Below are positions 7,099 to 16,526 of a stretch of DNA of 36,205 nucleotides, one piece after another (the stretch's first letter is position 1; every line of letters starts with the position of its first letter). The position numbers and the translations under genes are program-made. Source of the DNA: Campylobacter sp. (GTDB lineage Bacteria > Campylobacterota > Campylobacteria > Campylobacterales > Campylobacteraceae); NCBI GenBank assembly GCA_022775765.1, contig JALFKC010000050.1, forward strand, positions 1 through 36,205. Direction: 5' to 3'. The notes under the pieces are model-generated. The model was given only the letters and a program-made list of their open reading frames with translations, was not told the DNA's origin and made no database searches.

Positions 7099-9546
7099 AT
7101 GAAGCGTATTTTCAAAACAATTACTAGCTTTCCAAAGGCGTTTTTGGCTATAACGCTTTGTTTTACTCTATTTTTTGCTTATTTTAGCACCAAGCTTGAA
7201 GTTGATGCTTCAAGCCAAACTCTATTGCTTGAAAACGATAAAGACCTAAAGAAATTTAGAGAAATTTCCAAACGCTACGAAACACCAAATTTCCTAGTCG
7301 TAGCCTATTCTCCAAAAGATGATATCCTAGACCCTAAAAGCCTTGAAACTATCCATAAACTCTCAAAAAAGCTTGAGAGTTTGGATTTTGTGCAGAGTGT
7401 TTTGAGTATTTTAAATGTGCCTTTGTTTGAAAATCATCCTATGCAAATAACCGATCTTTTAGGTCATATTCCAAGTTTAAAAGATGAAAATGTAAGCCTT
7501 GAAAACGCCAAAAAAGAGTTCCTTTCAAGCCCACTTTATGCGTCAAATTTGGTAAGTGATGATTTTAAAACAACAGCAATTGTGATAAATTTAATCATCG
7601 ATGAGAAGTATTATGATTTTATAAAAGCTAGGGACGAGCTTTTGCAAAAGCAAAAAGATAGCAAGCTTAGTGTGGATGAAAAGGCTAAATTAGAGATTAT
7701 CAATAGCAAGTTTAAAACTTACCGCGATATCAATAGACAAAAAGAAGCCGGCGATATAGAGGCTATCAGGCAGATTTTGGATGAGTTTAGACCAGCCCAA
7801 ACACTATTTTTAGGCGGGGTTAATATGATAGCAAGCGATATGATAGAGTTTGTTAAAAATGACATTGTATTTTATGGTTTGCTCTCTACACTACTTTTGA
7901 TGGGGTGTTTGTGGCTATTTTTTAGGCAAATTCGCTTTGTGATTTGTCCGATTTTTATCTGCCTTGTGAGTGCGATTTGTGCGAGTGGGCTTTTTGGATT
8001 TTTGGGCTTTGAAATTACGGTAATTAGCTCAAACTATGTTGCACTTCAAATTGTCATAACAATGTCAGTTGTCATTCACCTAATCGTAGCCTACCGAGAA
8101 AAGCTTAGACTTCATCCAGATTTTAGTCAAAAAGCCCTTGTTTATCTAGCTCTGCGAGATAGAGCTAATCCTTGCTTTTTTGCGGTTTTTACCACTGTGA
8201 TAGGATTTTTTTCGCTGATTCTTTGTGATATTAAGCCGATAATTATGCTTGGAATTATGATGAGCGTGAGTATATCGTTTTCTTTGGTGATAGCGTTTGT
8301 GGTGTTTGGTTCGCTTATGAGTTTGCTTAAGAAAAGACGAGTTAATACTAAATTTGAAGATGGATTTAGGCTGACTTTTTGGTGTGCAAATTTGGCAATT
8401 TATCACCGAAAAATCGTCTATATCTTTGCGTTTTTAGCTTTGGTGGTTGGACTGATTGGGGCTAGCAAATTAAAGGTGGAAAATAGCGTCATAGGGTATT
8501 TTAAACAAAGCACTGAAATTTATGCTGGGATGGATCTGATCGATAAAAAGCTTGGTGGAACTGTGCCTTTTGATGTGGTGATTAAATTTAAAGATGATGA
8601 GAAAATCTCAAGTGGGGATGAGTTTTTAGATGAGTTTGAGAGTGAATTTGATGAGTTAAGCAAAGATGAAAAATACTGGTTTGAAGCTAGGAAAATGCGT
8701 ATCATCAAAATGGTAGATGAGTTTTTAAAAAATAGAGAGTTTGTAGGATATGTGGGCTCATTTAATATCTTGCTAGAGATTGGTAAAAGTGTAAATGATG
8801 GGAAAGATTTGGATGATTTTATGCTCTCAGTCATCTACAACGAAATCCCTGAGAGTTACAAAGATATCGTAATCACGCCTTATATCAACATAGAGGCAAA
8901 TGAAGCACATTTTAGTGCTAGAACCTACGATAGTGATCCAAATTTGCAACGTGACAAATTCTTAAAAGAGCTCAAACTCGATCTTGAGAATTTGCTAAAA
9001 GATGAGAATGTTGAGGTTGAAATTAGCGGATTAATGGTGCTTTATAACAATATGCTTCAAAGCCTCTTTAGCTCTCAAGCTGATACCTTAATTTTTGTGG
9101 TTGGTGTGCTTTTTGTGCTGTTTATAGTTATTTTTAGAAGTGTTAGATTTGCCTTTATTGCGATAGTTGTCAATGTAATTCCGCTAACTTTGGTGTTTGG
9201 AATTATGGGATTTATGAAAATCTCGCTTGACATTATGACGATTACAATTGCAGCAATTAGCATAGGAATTGGCGTTGATGATGTCATTCACTATATCTAT
9301 AGGCTCAAACAAGAACGCCTCACCAAAGGGCTCAAAGACGCGGTTTTGGTTAGCCACGCAAGCATTGGATATGCGATGTATTACACTTCATTTGCGATAT
9401 TTTTAGGCTTTTTGATAATGTGTGCGAGCAATTTTTGGCCGACAATCCATTTTGGAATTCTCATAGATCTTGTAATGGTTTGTATGCTAACTGGTGCGTT
9501 AGTTTTGCTTCCAACGATGATTTTGAGTATGTTTAGGGATAAATAA
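7099..9546 (+). CDS. RND/MMPL family transporter, probably partner of MlaA-MlaC
   Basis: A large inner-membrane protein of 815 residues with two halves of RND/MMPL type. There is one membrane segment at about 12-30, a periplasmic loop to about 250, a bundle of five at about 255-410, a segment at about 437-458, a second periplasmic loop, and a final bundle at about 655-812. The second half carries ISIGIGVDDVIHYIYRL, the conserved proton-relay-type segment of SSD/MMPL proteins. It resembles the HpnN-like lipid exporters. In C. jejuni the same trio is Cj1371-Cj1373 as I recall. Placement after mlaA and mlaC suggests it drives lipid movement in place of, or alongside, MlaFEDB; that is an inference. 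Confidence 0.85.
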   Translation: MKRIFKTITSFPKAFLAITLCFTLFFAYFSTKLEVDASSQTLLLENDKDLKKFREISKRYETPNFLVVAYSPKDDILDPKSLETIHKLSKKLESLDFVQSVLSILNVPLFENHPMQITDLLGHIPSLKDENVSLENAKKEFLSSPLYASNLVSDDFKTTAIVINLIIDEKYYDFIKARDELLQKQKDSKLSVDEKAKLEIINSKFKTYRDINRQKEAGDIEAIRQILDEFRPAQTLFLGGVNMIASDMIEFVKNDIVFYGLLSTLLLMGCLWLFFRQIRFVICPIFICLVSAICASGLFGFLGFEITVISSNYVALQIVITMSVVIHLIVAYREKLRLHPDFSQKALVYLALRDRANPCFFAVFTTVIGFFSLILCDIKPIIMLGIMMSVSISFSLVIAFVVFGSLMSLLKKRRVNTKFEDGFRLTFWCANLAIYHRKIVYIFAFLALVVGLIGASKLKVENSVIGYFKQSTEIYAGMDLIDKKLGGTVPFDVVIKFKDDEKISSGDEFLDEFESEFDELSKDEKYWFEARKMRIIKMVDEFLKNREFVGYVGSFNILLEIGKSVNDGKDLDDFMLSVIYNEIPESYKDIVITPYINIEANEAHFSARTYDSDPNLQRDKFLKELKLDLENLLKDENVEVEISGLMVLYNNMLQSLFSSQADTLIFVVGVLFVLFIVIFRSVRFAFIAIVVNVIPLTLVFGIMGFMKISLDIMTITIAAISIGIGVDDVIHYIYRLKQERLTKGLKDAVLVSHASIGYAMYYTSFAIFLGFLIMCASNFWPTIHFGILIDLVMVCMLTGALVLLPTMILSMFRDK

Positions 9547-9555
9547 CTCAAAATG

Positions 9556-9587
9556 AGATTATAAATTTAGCACTTGGTTTATAATCT
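9556..9587 (+). terminator. Probable terminator after the mla-RND operon
   Basis: A perfect 10-base stem AGATTATAAA / TTTATAATCT with a 12-base loop starts 10 bases after the RND stop codon, followed by TTATTG. The T-tract is short, so termination strength is uncertain. Confidence 0.55.
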
Positions 9588-9593
9588 TTATTG

Positions 9594-9599
9594 TATAAT
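9594..9599 (+). promoter_or_regulatory. Candidate -10 box ahead of the lipoprotein remnant and msrAB
   Basis: TTGTATAATG contains TATAAT just after the terminator hairpin. It would once have served the broken lipoprotein gene and may now give msrAB a leader of roughly 220 bases. Confidence 0.4.
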
Positions 9600-9619
9600 G
9601 TAATTTTATCTTAAAAGAA

Positions 9620-9762
9620 ATGCGATTAAAACCGAAATTTTATTTGCATAATTGCTGTTTTTGGTAGGTTGTGGTAATTCAAATATAAAAACCATTAAGG
9701 AATATACATTTAAGCTAACAAAGCTATAGGCGTTGGCTATACTTAATGAAAATAGCGAATAA
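9620..9762 (+). pseudogene. Small lipoprotein gene remnant
   Basis: An ATG at 9620 follows TAAAAGAAA. In a shifted frame the sequence reads LLFLVGCGNSNIKTIKEYTF, a lipoprotein signal peptide with lipobox LVGC, then KLTKL, a TAG at 9727-9729, then ALAILNENSE and TAA at 9760-9762. The start codon and the lipobox are in different frames, and a stop interrupts the mature part, so the gene is broken. The parent family is not recognised. A later AAAAGGAG with ATG at 9780 opens only a 7-codon reading frame (MRDIYER). The rest of 9547-9819 holds nothing else I can identify. Confidence 0.4.
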
Positions 9763-9819
9763 AAGGAGATTAGTTTATTATGAGAGATATTTATGAGCGT
9801 TAGATGCTAAATTTCACAG

Positions 9820-10830
9820 ATGAAAAAGATTTTATTTTTGATTTTAACTATAAATTTGATGATGGGAGATGCGATGAAAGAGATTTACCTTGCAGGTGGA
9901 TGTTTTTGGGGTGTTGAAGGGTATTTTAAACAGCTTGATGGAGTTACAAAAACTACAGTGGGTTACGCAAATGGCGATAGCGAAAACACAAGCTATTATG
10001 AGCTAAAACATACTGGTCACGCTGAAACTCTAAAACTAGAGTATGACCCAAAAATTATCACACTTGATGAAATTCTAGCTCATTTTTTTAGGATAGTTGA
10101 TCCAACCCTGCTAAACCGCCAAGGCAACGATATTGGCACGCAGTATAGAAGTGGGATTTATTATGTAGATGAGAGTGATTTAAAAGCGATAAACCAAGCC
10201 ATTAAAATTGAACAAACTAAGTATTCTAGCCCAATACTCACAGAAGTTCAAAAGCTTGAGAATTTTGTAGTTGCCGAAGAGTATCATCAAGACTATTTGG
10301 ATAAAAATCCTAATGGATATTGCCATGTGGATTTAAGCCTTGCAAAAGTGCCACTAGAGAGCAAAAGCACTAAATTTAAAGGTGGTAAATTTGAAGATTT
10401 TCAAAAACCAAGCAAAGATGAGCTAAAAAACACTCTTAGTGAGATTTCATACGCAGTTACACAAGAAAATGCAACTGAGAGGCCATTTTCAAGCAAATAC
10501 GATGAGTTTTTTGAGAATGGAATTTATGTTGATATAGTAAGCAAAGAGCCACTTTTTAGCTCAAAGGATAAGTTTAATTCAGGTTGTGGGTGGCCAAGTT
10601 TTGCAAAATCCATCAAGCCTTTAGAGATTAAAACCGATTTAAGTTATGGAATGATTAGAGATGAAGTTAGGTCAAATTTGGCTGATAGTCATTTGGGGCA
10701 TGTTTTTGATGATGGGCCAAGCGAATTAGGTGGCTTAAGATACTGTATCAACGGGGCTGCACTTGAGTTTATCCCATATGAAAAAATGGATGAGATGGGC
10801 TATGGCGAGTATAAAAAATTTGTAAAATAA
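9820..10830 (+). CDS. msrAB: Fused peptide methionine sulfoxide reductase MsrA-MsrB
   Basis: The enzyme repairs both S- and R-methionine sulfoxide in oxidised proteins. MsrA occupies about 20-175, with [11 protein letters not shown] (catalytic C28) and a distal cysteine in [11 protein letters not shown]. MsrB occupies about 205-330, with [19 protein letters not shown] and the catalytic [11 protein letters not shown] near the C-terminus. Starting at 9820 adds a short hydrophobic N-terminus ([18 protein letters not shown]) that resembles a signal peptide and would place the enzyme in the periplasm, but no ribosome site precedes it. A second ATG at 9874 (M19) has GGGAG five bases upstream and would give a cytoplasmic form. 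It is followed after 10 bases by the Sel1 gene. Confidence 0.92.
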   Translation: MKKILFLILTINLMMGDAMKEIYLAGGCFWGVEGYFKQLDGVTKTTVGYANGDSENTSYYELKHTGHAETLKLEYDPKIITLDEILAHFFRIVDPTLLNRQGNDIGTQYRSGIYYVDESDLKAINQAIKIEQTKYSSPILTEVQKLENFVVAEEYHQDYLDKNPNGYCHVDLSLAKVPLESKSTKFKGGKFEDFQKPSKDELKNTLSEISYAVTQENATERPFSSKYDEFFENGIYVDIVSKEPLFSSKDKFNSGCGWPSFAKSIKPLEIKTDLSYGMIRDEVRSNLADSHLGHVFDDGPSELGGLRYCINGAALEFIPYEKMDEMGYGEYKKFVK

Positions 10831-10840
10831 AGGGGTAAAT

Positions 10841-11242
10841 TTGAAAAAAGTTGCTTTAATTTTGACAATTATCTGTGGTTTTGCTATGGCAAATGATGAG
10901 ATTTTAGATAATCTTGAGAGCTGTATAGTCAAAGATGATGGTTGTCAAAAAGTCCTAGAATATGCACAAAATGCGTGTGAAAGTGGCAAAAACTGGGGAT
11001 GTTTTGTGAGTGCTGATATGCTAGGGCGTGGCCTTGGTGGCACAAAAGACGCCATAGAATCGTTTGAGCTTTTTAAAAAATCGTGCGAAAATGGCGTAGC
11101 ACAGAGTTGCTATGAAGTATCGGTTAAATATCTAAATGGTGAGGGGGTTCCGCAAAGTTTTGAGCTCTCTGGCAAGACGCTAAATAAAGCGTGCGAGCTT
11201 GGAAGTAATAGGGCGTGCGAAATTTTAAAGCTTTTGCCGTAA
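10841..11242 (+). CDS. Secreted Sel1-repeat (Hcp-like) cysteine-rich protein
   Basis: A periplasmic protein of 133 residues. It has a signal peptide (MKKVALILTIICGFAMA, then NDE) and about three Sel1-like repeats whose cysteine pairs are spaced as in the Helicobacter/Campylobacter Hcp family: CIVKDDGC, ACESGKNWGC, SCENGVAQSC and ACELGSNRAC. Such alpha-helical solenoids usually mediate protein contacts; its partner is unknown. The start is TTG behind AGGGGTAAAT. Ten bases separate it from msrAB, and a strong hairpin terminator follows, so the two probably form one transcript. A shared role in envelope oxidative stress or disulfide handling is only a guess. Confidence 0.8.
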   Translation: MKKVALILTIICGFAMANDEILDNLESCIVKDDGCQKVLEYAQNACESGKNWGCFVSADMLGRGLGGTKDAIESFELFKKSCENGVAQSCYEVSVKYLNGEGVPQSFELSGKTLNKACELGSNRACEILKLLP

Positions 11243-11249
11243 ATTTAGT

Positions 11250-11287
11250 GCTTGAATTTATAGTTTAGCAAATTCAAGCTATTTTTG
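11250..11287 (+). terminator. Rho-independent terminator after the Sel1 gene
   Basis: A perfect 10-base stem GCTTGAATTT / AAATTCAAGC with a 10-base loop is followed by TATTTTTG. It closes the msrAB-Sel1 transcript and lies between that gene pair and the convergent gene at 11325-12311. Confidence 0.75.
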
Positions 11288-11324
11288 TGTTAAATTAAAA
11301 TATTTTGCAGTGCTAGGTTTTAAA

Positions 11325-12311
11325 TTATCTAAATTTATTAAAATCAATAGTCGCGTCTTTTTCGTCAAAGCCTAGGTTTATAAGCTTGTTTTTGGCATTT
11401 TCATCGCCTAAAATTTCAAAAGTTATATATAAAAGATCTAGATTTTTAACCTCAAGTCCGTGATTTAAAAGCATTTGTGAAAGTGTGAATAAATTTGCTT
11501 TAAATTCCAAATATTTGGTAGAATTTTTAAAATTTTCAAGCTTAGTTTTATTGAGATTTTTTCTATTTGAAATCAAAAATCCATTATCGCTTGCAAACAT
11601 CGCAAGCCCAAACCAAAGGTCACGCCCTACGCTAGGAAGTGGCTTTATACCATGCTTTAAAAGCACTTCTAGACTCTTAAATTTTTTGGTTTGAATAGCG
11701 TAATTGATTAAATTCATATCTTTATAATTACAAATTTCGCCACCATCTTTTAGGATTTCATCCATAAATTTAGCCACCTTTTCATCGCTAATCTCATCCA
11801 AAAAAAGCATCAAATTAGCCAAATATCCAAATTCCAACGCCTTTTCGTCACCCACGCAAATTAACGCGTCTTTTAGCAACATAGATTCATTGGCGCCATA
11901 ATCGCTCATCAAACAAAATGCTGGGCCATCATCCCCTAACTTTTGATAGGCTAAATTTGGATTATTTTTTATAATTTTCAAAGCTGTGGTAATTTCGCCA
12001 TTTTTGATTGCATTTTGCAAATCTTGGGCGGTATAAATTTGAGAACTTTCAAATTTATCAAGCATGCCACAGTTTAACTTCATATCAATTTTGTAGGCAC
12101 TCATAAATTCGCGGATAAAATTTTGGATATCTTTGTTGGTAAGATTTTCATCAAATTTCACAAATTTATCAAGCATCTCATTAATTTCTGGGGTAGCGTA
12201 AATTTCACCACCATAAAATTCACTCTGAAATTTAGAAGTTTCATCATCACTTTTAAAATCTGCTTGCAAAATTCCACTCAAAATCCACAAAACAACCAAG
12301 ATTTTACGCAT
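11325..12311 (-). CDS. Secreted protein of unknown function, possibly ankyrin-like helical repeats
   Basis: I do not recognise a named family. The 328-residue protein has a signal peptide (MRKILVVLWILSGILQA), so it is likely periplasmic. The mature part is rich in Lys, Asn, Leu and Asp. It contains helix-pair segments reminiscent of degenerate ankyrin repeats: DLQNAIKNGEITTALKIIKN at about 95-114, NLINYAIQTKKFKSLEVLLK (then HGIKPLP) at about 200-226, and SQMLLNHGLEVKNLDLLYIT near 280-300. There are few cysteines. The ATG follows GAGGATAATT. It stands alone, convergent with the Sel1 gene and divergent from tRNA-Sec. Base composition matches its neighbours. Confidence 0.6.
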   Translation of the reverse strand: MRKILVVLWILSGILQADFKSDDETSKFQSEFYGGEIYATPEINEMLDKFVKFDENLTNKDIQNFIREFMSAYKIDMKLNCGMLDKFESSQIYTAQDLQNAIKNGEITTALKIIKNNPNLAYQKLGDDGPAFCLMSDYGANESMLLKDALICVGDEKALEFGYLANLMLFLDEISDEKVAKFMDEILKDGGEICNYKDMNLINYAIQTKKFKSLEVLLKHGIKPLPSVGRDLWFGLAMFASDNGFLISNRKNLNKTKLENFKNSTKYLEFKANLFTLSQMLLNHGLEVKNLDLLYITFEILGDENAKNKLINLGFDEKDATIDFNKFR

Positions 12312-12380
12312 AATTATCCTCGAATTTGAAAATTTTATCCGAATTTTACCAAATTTTAGCTAAAATATTAACTCAAATTT

Positions 12381-12475
12381 GGAGAGTAAAACGACCTGGT
12401 GGCGTTTGCGGACTTCAAATCCGATAATGGGGCGGTTGACCGTTTCATGGGGGGTTCGATTCCCTCACTCTCTCG
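12381..12475 (+). tRNA. selC: Selenocysteine tRNA (anticodon TCA)
   Basis: A 95-base tRNA. The anticodon loop is CTTCAAA (TCA) closed by CGGA/TCCG. There is a long variable arm with stem CGGT/ACCG, a T-arm GGGG-GTTCGAT-TCCC, and an acceptor stem pairing GGAGAGT with ACTCTCT. Length, anticodon and the extended variable arm are those of bacterial tRNA-Sec. The end reads CGCCG, so the 3' CCA is not fully encoded and the exact ends are uncertain by a base or two. It implies selenoprotein synthesis; in Campylobacter the best-known client is formate dehydrogenase, a Mo/W enzyme. selA and selB are not in this window, and no in-frame TGA is evident in the genes here. Confidence 0.9.
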
Positions 12476-12525
12476 CCGTGTTTAAATAATCTACAATTTT
12501 ATCTCTATTTAACCGCGAAAGAATT

Positions 12526-12547
12526 TGCTAAATTTATAAATTTAGCA
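12526..12547. repeat. 22-base perfect palindrome downstream of tRNA-Sec
   Basis: TGCTAAATTT, two bases AT, then AAATTTAGCA: a perfect inverted repeat about 50 bases after the tRNA. No T-tract follows, so it is a poor intrinsic terminator. It could aid processing or termination of the tRNA transcript or be a protein-binding site. The rest of 12476-12734 is AT-rich with no gene that I can see. Confidence 0.4.
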
Positions 12548-12734
12548 CACTGAAAATTGTTAAATTTATTCATATTTTATAAATTCACGCTTTTGCTATC
12601 TATAAAATCATATTTTTATATACCAAATTTCACAAATTTACAAACTTTTGAAATTTAATTACATTTTTAATACTTTAGTAATAATTACATAAGCATTTTT
12701 TTGATATCCTTACAAATCTAATGAAAAAAGGTGG

Positions 12735-14854
<2,120 letters not shown>

Positions 14855-14866
14855 GAAAGGACGCTT

Positions 14867-15418
14867 ATGAAAGTAAAATTACCGCATGTTCCCTATATTG
14901 CAAGAAAGATTGCTATTGATATGCTAAACTCAGGTTTTATCAAATTTGACGCAGGCATTGAAGCGGTGAGCGAAGTAGCGAGTGAAATTCTAAAAGATGA
15001 TGTATTAAAAGAGCGTGCGATTGATGAAAAAGTAAGGGGAATTTTAGAAGAAAAAGAAGAAGATATGGATATGTACGGCGTAGATAGAAGGGATCTATTT
15101 TGGATGGTAAAAAGACGCCTTGCTAATGAGGGTGAGTTTTTGCTTGATTATCAAGAAAGATATGGAGCAATCTCTCACGCTATCCTTGAAGCGGCTTGGA
15201 AAAAGGGCTATATTGACTATAAAGTTTCAGAAAATAAAGCCAAAAATATCATCTATCAATCCATAAAATCATATCTTAAAAATTACGAAAAAATCGAAGA
15301 TATAGTCTATGATAAAATTTCCAAACTCACAAGAAAGCTTGATGAGGGAAGCGTGGAGTATGATTTGATGTTTGAGAAGCTCTATGAAGAAGAGTTAAAA
15401 AAGAAAGGATTGATATGA
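14867..15418 (+). CDS. DUF507 family protein
   Basis: A cytoplasmic, highly charged helical protein of 183 residues with no signal peptide or membrane segment. The opening MKVKLPHVPYIARKIAIDML, the central VRGILEEKEEDMDMYGVDRR, and a final run of charged helices ending EEELKKKGLI fit the DUF507 family found in Campylobacterota and some other Gram-negative bacteria. No biochemical function is known to me. The gene follows purA closely (GAAAGGACGCTT ribosome site). It overlaps the next ORF by 4 bases (ATGA), so it is translationally coupled to the CarA-like domain. Confidence 0.75.
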   Translation: MKVKLPHVPYIARKIAIDMLNSGFIKFDAGIEAVSEVASEILKDDVLKERAIDEKVRGILEEKEEDMDMYGVDRRDLFWMVKRRLANEGEFLLDYQERYGAISHAILEAAWKKGYIDYKVSENKAKNIIYQSIKSYLKNYEKIEDIVYDKISKLTRKLDEGSVEYDLMFEKLYEEELKKKGLI

Positions 15419-15858
15419 AAGCGGCAGTTTATCTAAGTAGTGGAGAGTTTTTTGAGTGTGAGGCTTATGGCAAAGGCGGTGAAGTGTGCGGTGAGATGGT
15501 CGCAGTAGATAATCTATTTGACTATTCTAGTGTGCTTTGCGATGAAAAATATAAAAACAAGGTGCTTTTATTTTTGCCCTCTCAAATTGGAATAACAGGT
15601 GTAAATAATGAGATTAAAGGCAAAAATATGCAGGCAGCTTGTGCGGTGGCTAGGGTTTTTGATAAATTTACATCAAATGATAAAGCCACTAAAAGCTTAG
15701 AAGAGTTTTTGGTCAAACAGGGCAAATTTATGCTTGGTGGAGTAGATACCAGAGCACTTCATCAAATTCTCATCAAAAACCCAGAGACAAAAGTGGCGAT
15801 TTCAACTATAAATTTTGACAAGGCCACGCTTAGGGAAAATTTGCAAAATTCATTATGA
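15415..15858 (+). CDS. Orphan CarA N-terminal domain protein
   Basis: The 147 residues align with only the N-terminal domain of carbamoyl-phosphate synthase small subunit. They start MKAAVYLSSGEFFECEAYGK, continue with QIGITGVNNEI, then FLVKQGKFMLGGVDTRALHQ (CarA: GI.GIDTRALTR) and VAISTI. The class I glutamine amidotransferase half, with its Cys-His-Glu triad, is absent. Next comes a membrane protein gene with no remnant of that half between them. The gene overlaps both neighbours by 4 bases (ATGA), which argues for a maintained gene rather than a recent deletion. It cannot hydrolyse glutamine. A binding, scaffolding or regulatory role toward CarB or another partner is possible but unproved. 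Confidence 0.75.
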   Translation: MKAAVYLSSGEFFECEAYGKGGEVCGEMVAVDNLFDYSSVLCDEKYKNKVLLFLPSQIGITGVNNEIKGKNMQAACAVARVFDKFTSNDKATKSLEEFLVKQGKFMLGGVDTRALHQILIKNPETKVAISTINFDKATLRENLQNSL

Positions 15859-16526
15859 ATGAACTAAATTTATTAAATATCGCACTGATGTCGTTTTTGC
15901 TTAGTTTTGGGCATTGTGTATTTATGTGCGGTGGGTTTGTTTTGGCCTATAGCACAAAATTAGCCAAAAAAACTAAGAACGAGTTTGTGATTTACTCTTT
16001 TTGCTACCATTTTTTTAGAGTTTTGGCCTATGTTTTGCTTGGGCTTGTGGCTGGTTTTGTTGGAAGCATAGTTAGTTTTAGTGTAGTAGCTAGCGGATAT
16101 ATTAAGTTTGTAGTTGGTATGTTTTTGGTAGTTCTTGGACTAGGGCTTATTTTTAGGGGTGAGATTTTAAAATTTATAGAAAATGATAAAATTTGGTCTA
16201 AATTTTTACAAAAGCCTACTAAATTTGCTATGAGTTCAAACTCACTCAGCGGATTTTGTCTGCTTGGGTTTTTAAATGGCTTTTTGCCGTGCGGGGTTGT
16301 CTATACATTTCTTGGTATGACAATTATGGCAAATAGTGCATTTTATGGGGCTTTGATAATGTTTGTATTTGGCATTTGCACAATGCCTGTGATGATTGGG
16401 ATTGGCTTTGGGGCGAAAATTGGCTTTGAGAAATTCAGTAAATTTTCGCTTTATATTTCTGGGGCATTAATCATAGCTTATGGGCTATACAGTGCGTTTA
16501 TGGGGTTTATGCAAGCAAATGGATAA
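15855..16526 (+). CDS. Sulfite exporter TauE/SafE (DsbD-like) family membrane protein
   Basis: An inner-membrane protein of 223 residues with about six hydrophobic segments. It carries the two motifs of this branch: SFGHCVFMCGGFVLAYST at about 17-34 and GFLNGFLPCGVVYTFLG near 140-156, arranged as an inverted duplication. Such proteins commonly sit beside cbb3 oxidase assembly genes in Proteobacteria. The conserved His/Cys positions suggest metal or thiol handling rather than sulfite export. It overlaps the CarA-like gene by 4 bases and the kinase gene by 8 bases. A role in copper supply or redox maturation of the downstream cbb3 oxidase is inferred from context. Confidence 0.75.
   Translation: MNELNLLNIALMSFLLSFGHCVFMCGGFVLAYSTKLAKKTKNEFVIYSFCYHFFRVLAYVLLGLVAGFVGSIVSFSVVASGYIKFVVGMFLVVLGLGLIFRGEILKFIENDKIWSKFLQKPTKFAMSSNSLSGFCLLGFLNGFLPCGVVYTFLGMTIMANSAFYGALIMFVFGICTMPVMIGIGFGAKIGFEKFSKFSLYISGALIIAYGLYSAFMGFMQANG

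Noticed and set aside
5803-9546. The mlaA-mlaC-RND operon as a wholly new lipid system
   Set aside because: The same trio exists in C. jejuni (Cj1371-Cj1373 as I recall), so the arrangement is described even if its mechanism is not settled.
16480-16518. Upstream in-frame ATG for the PAS kinase
   Set aside because: It lies inside the TauE/SafE gene and adds residues unlike the kinase family. The ATG at 16519, overlapping the TauE stop, fits better.
15855-16526. True sulfite exporter
   Set aside because: The GHC..MCGG and LPCG motifs and the position before cbb3 genes fit the DsbD-like/heavy-metal branch better than TauE proper.
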